DNA of 64,000 bases. It comes from Eutrigla gurnardus. Lineage: Eukaryota; Chordata; Actinopteri; Perciformes; Triglidae. Where the stretch lies: assembly GCA_963514095.1 (NCBI GenBank), contig OY741275.1:27196554-27260553 (forward strand), read 5' to 3'. The position numbers and the translations under genes are program-made. The stretch's first letter is position 1; each line of letters opens with the position of its first letter. The notes under the pieces were generated by a model. It worked only from the letters and a program-made list of their open reading frames with translations. It was not told the DNA's origin and did not search any database. Below are positions 62,783 to 64,000 of the stretch, one piece after another.

Positions 62783-64000
62783 GACGCTAAACGTCATAAT
62801 CGTGACAGTTTTGGTCTCCGTTGTTGCAGCCCGGGAAGCTGGGAAGACGAGACGGTCGGAGAAACTGAACCAGAACCGTAAAGTCGTTTAAAAGCAAAAC
62901 GACGAGCTGAAAGACGCTAAAACGCTTCACGGAGCCGAAGGAAGCTCAAGATCCATAACTCTCATCCTGACAGATTGTTTTCTGATGAGATTAGAATCTA
63001 AGCAGGCGGCTCACAATGAGGGCTTGTTCCTGTGTTTATCCCGTTGCCATGGCGCCCTCATCCCCCCCCCCCCCAGATGTGTTGTGAAGCGGTTCCCAGG
63101 TCTCTGTCCCGGGTCTCTGTCCCGGGCCTGTTTACCTGATCCCACTCAGACCCAGCTGGCCTCCCTCGGTCCTCCATCAGTCTCTGTCATGTCTACACGC
63201 CGGCCTCAGCCAATCACGGCCCAGCCCCGGTCCCCGGCATCAACCCCTCGAACCCGCCGCCGCCACTACGATCCATCACCCGGGCTTACGAGGCGCTGCA
63301 CCGCCACTCCTAATTGTTCTAAAGAGGGAGCGCTACCGAGACCTTATCTCAGCCGGGTCGCCATCAGCTGGGATGGACAGCCAATCAGTGTGGAGGAGGC
63401 GGCGAGGAAGGAGCTCCACGCCGGGAAACGTCTTTACTTTCCTTTAAAAGAATCTCTGGATGTATAATGTATAATCTCAGACAATTAGTCGCATAAAAGA
63501 AAAACAAATCAAGGTTCACAGCAGGAATGTATCACGATATAAAAGCACAAATTATCGGGATCATCTTAAATATCATTATAAGTATCGTCTAACGAGCAGC
63601 CATGCATCACCCGGCCGGGCGTTTAGCAGGGTGTAGCCTCTCCCCGGGTGAAGACGGATGAGGTGTCTGGCCAATCAGACTCCTGATTTATGGCCCCGGC
63701 CCCGTAGAGCACAGGTGAGGGGCCGATCCAGTAATGAATGCGGCGGCGTGTTTTTGTTGCAGCCGGGGTCGTTTTAATTCAGGAGGATGAAACCAGATAA
63801 ACCAGTGGAGTGATGCTGATGGTTTCGCCCCCCCCCCCCCCAGTTTTCGGCCGAGTGTAAACGCGGCGGGCGAGCCAAGTCTTCCGTGAGCCCTATGACC
63901 CCGAGAAACAGCTGACGGAGACGCTGCCAGTTCACACAAAGAGCGTCCTCAGCGCCCCGATGACATCATCACCCCCCCCCCCCCCCCGACACTTGTAAAC

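Larger units (their letters stand above)
57198..64000 (-). other. gli2 5' intron or flank
   Basis: No further gli2 exon was found, so the first coding exon probably lies beyond 64000. Contents: single-copy block 57640-57940, family-A copy 7, CA/GT microsatellites (62002-62029, 62190-62219), CT runs (61700-61765), CGG run (62541-62555), C-runs (60394-60415, 63062-63074, 63829-63841, 63971-63987) and a hairpin at 62751-62782. The ORF at 62985-63467 is GC-rich with no recognisable domain. Confidence 0.5.

Noticed and set aside
62985..63467. 160-codon plus-strand ORF
   Set aside because: GC-rich, includes a C13 run, no recognisable domain, no splice partners.

Overview
The window is nuclear DNA of a ray-finned fish, most likely a percomorph teleost. 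The evidence is vertebrate-type spliced genes with GT-AG introns, dense CA/GT microsatellites, many minisatellites, and several short dispersed repeat families that look like common fish repeats. The species cannot be told from the sequence.

Three protein-coding genes are supported. (1) Positions 782-5507, plus strand: the last eleven coding exons of tfcp2l1, a CP2/grainyhead-family transcription factor; its 5' exons lie off the left edge. (2) Positions 8974-14800, plus strand: a complete samd9l-like gene (SAM domain, Schlafen/AlbA_2 domain, STAND-type P-loop NTPase, C-terminal OB fold), an antiviral and growth-restraining factor in vertebrates. Almost all of it is one 4.5 kb exon, but the start codon sits in a small upstream exon. 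(3) Positions 57197 down to 27676, minus strand: twelve exons of gli2 (probably gli2a), the five-zinc-finger transcription factor of Hedgehog signalling, complete at the 3' end and missing only its first coding exon(s) off the right edge.

Layout: 1-5.8 kb tfcp2l1; 5.8-7.0 kb repeats; 7.0-14.8 kb promoter, untranslated exons and body of samd9l; 14.8-26 kb intergenic DNA with repeats and a few single-copy blocks that could be regulatory; 26.0-57.2 kb gli2, from its probable 3'UTR through introns loaded with minisatellites (8, 12, 17, 22, 23 and about 43 bp units, a 0.7 kb GGA-rich tract and a 1.1 kb higher-order array); 57.2-64 kb the 5' intron or flank of gli2 with no recognisable exon.

tfcp2l1 and gli2 are convergent neighbours, as GLI2 and TFCP2L1 are on human chromosome 2q14, so this is an old conserved linkage. 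The samd9l-like gene between them is not part of the human arrangement and is the most interesting feature of the locus. tfcp2l1 and gli2 are developmental regulators; samd9l is an innate-immunity gene, and nothing suggests that the three act together. No virus, prophage, CRISPR array, autonomous transposon ORF, tRNA or rRNA gene was recognised. The long open frames over the tandem repeats are artefacts.
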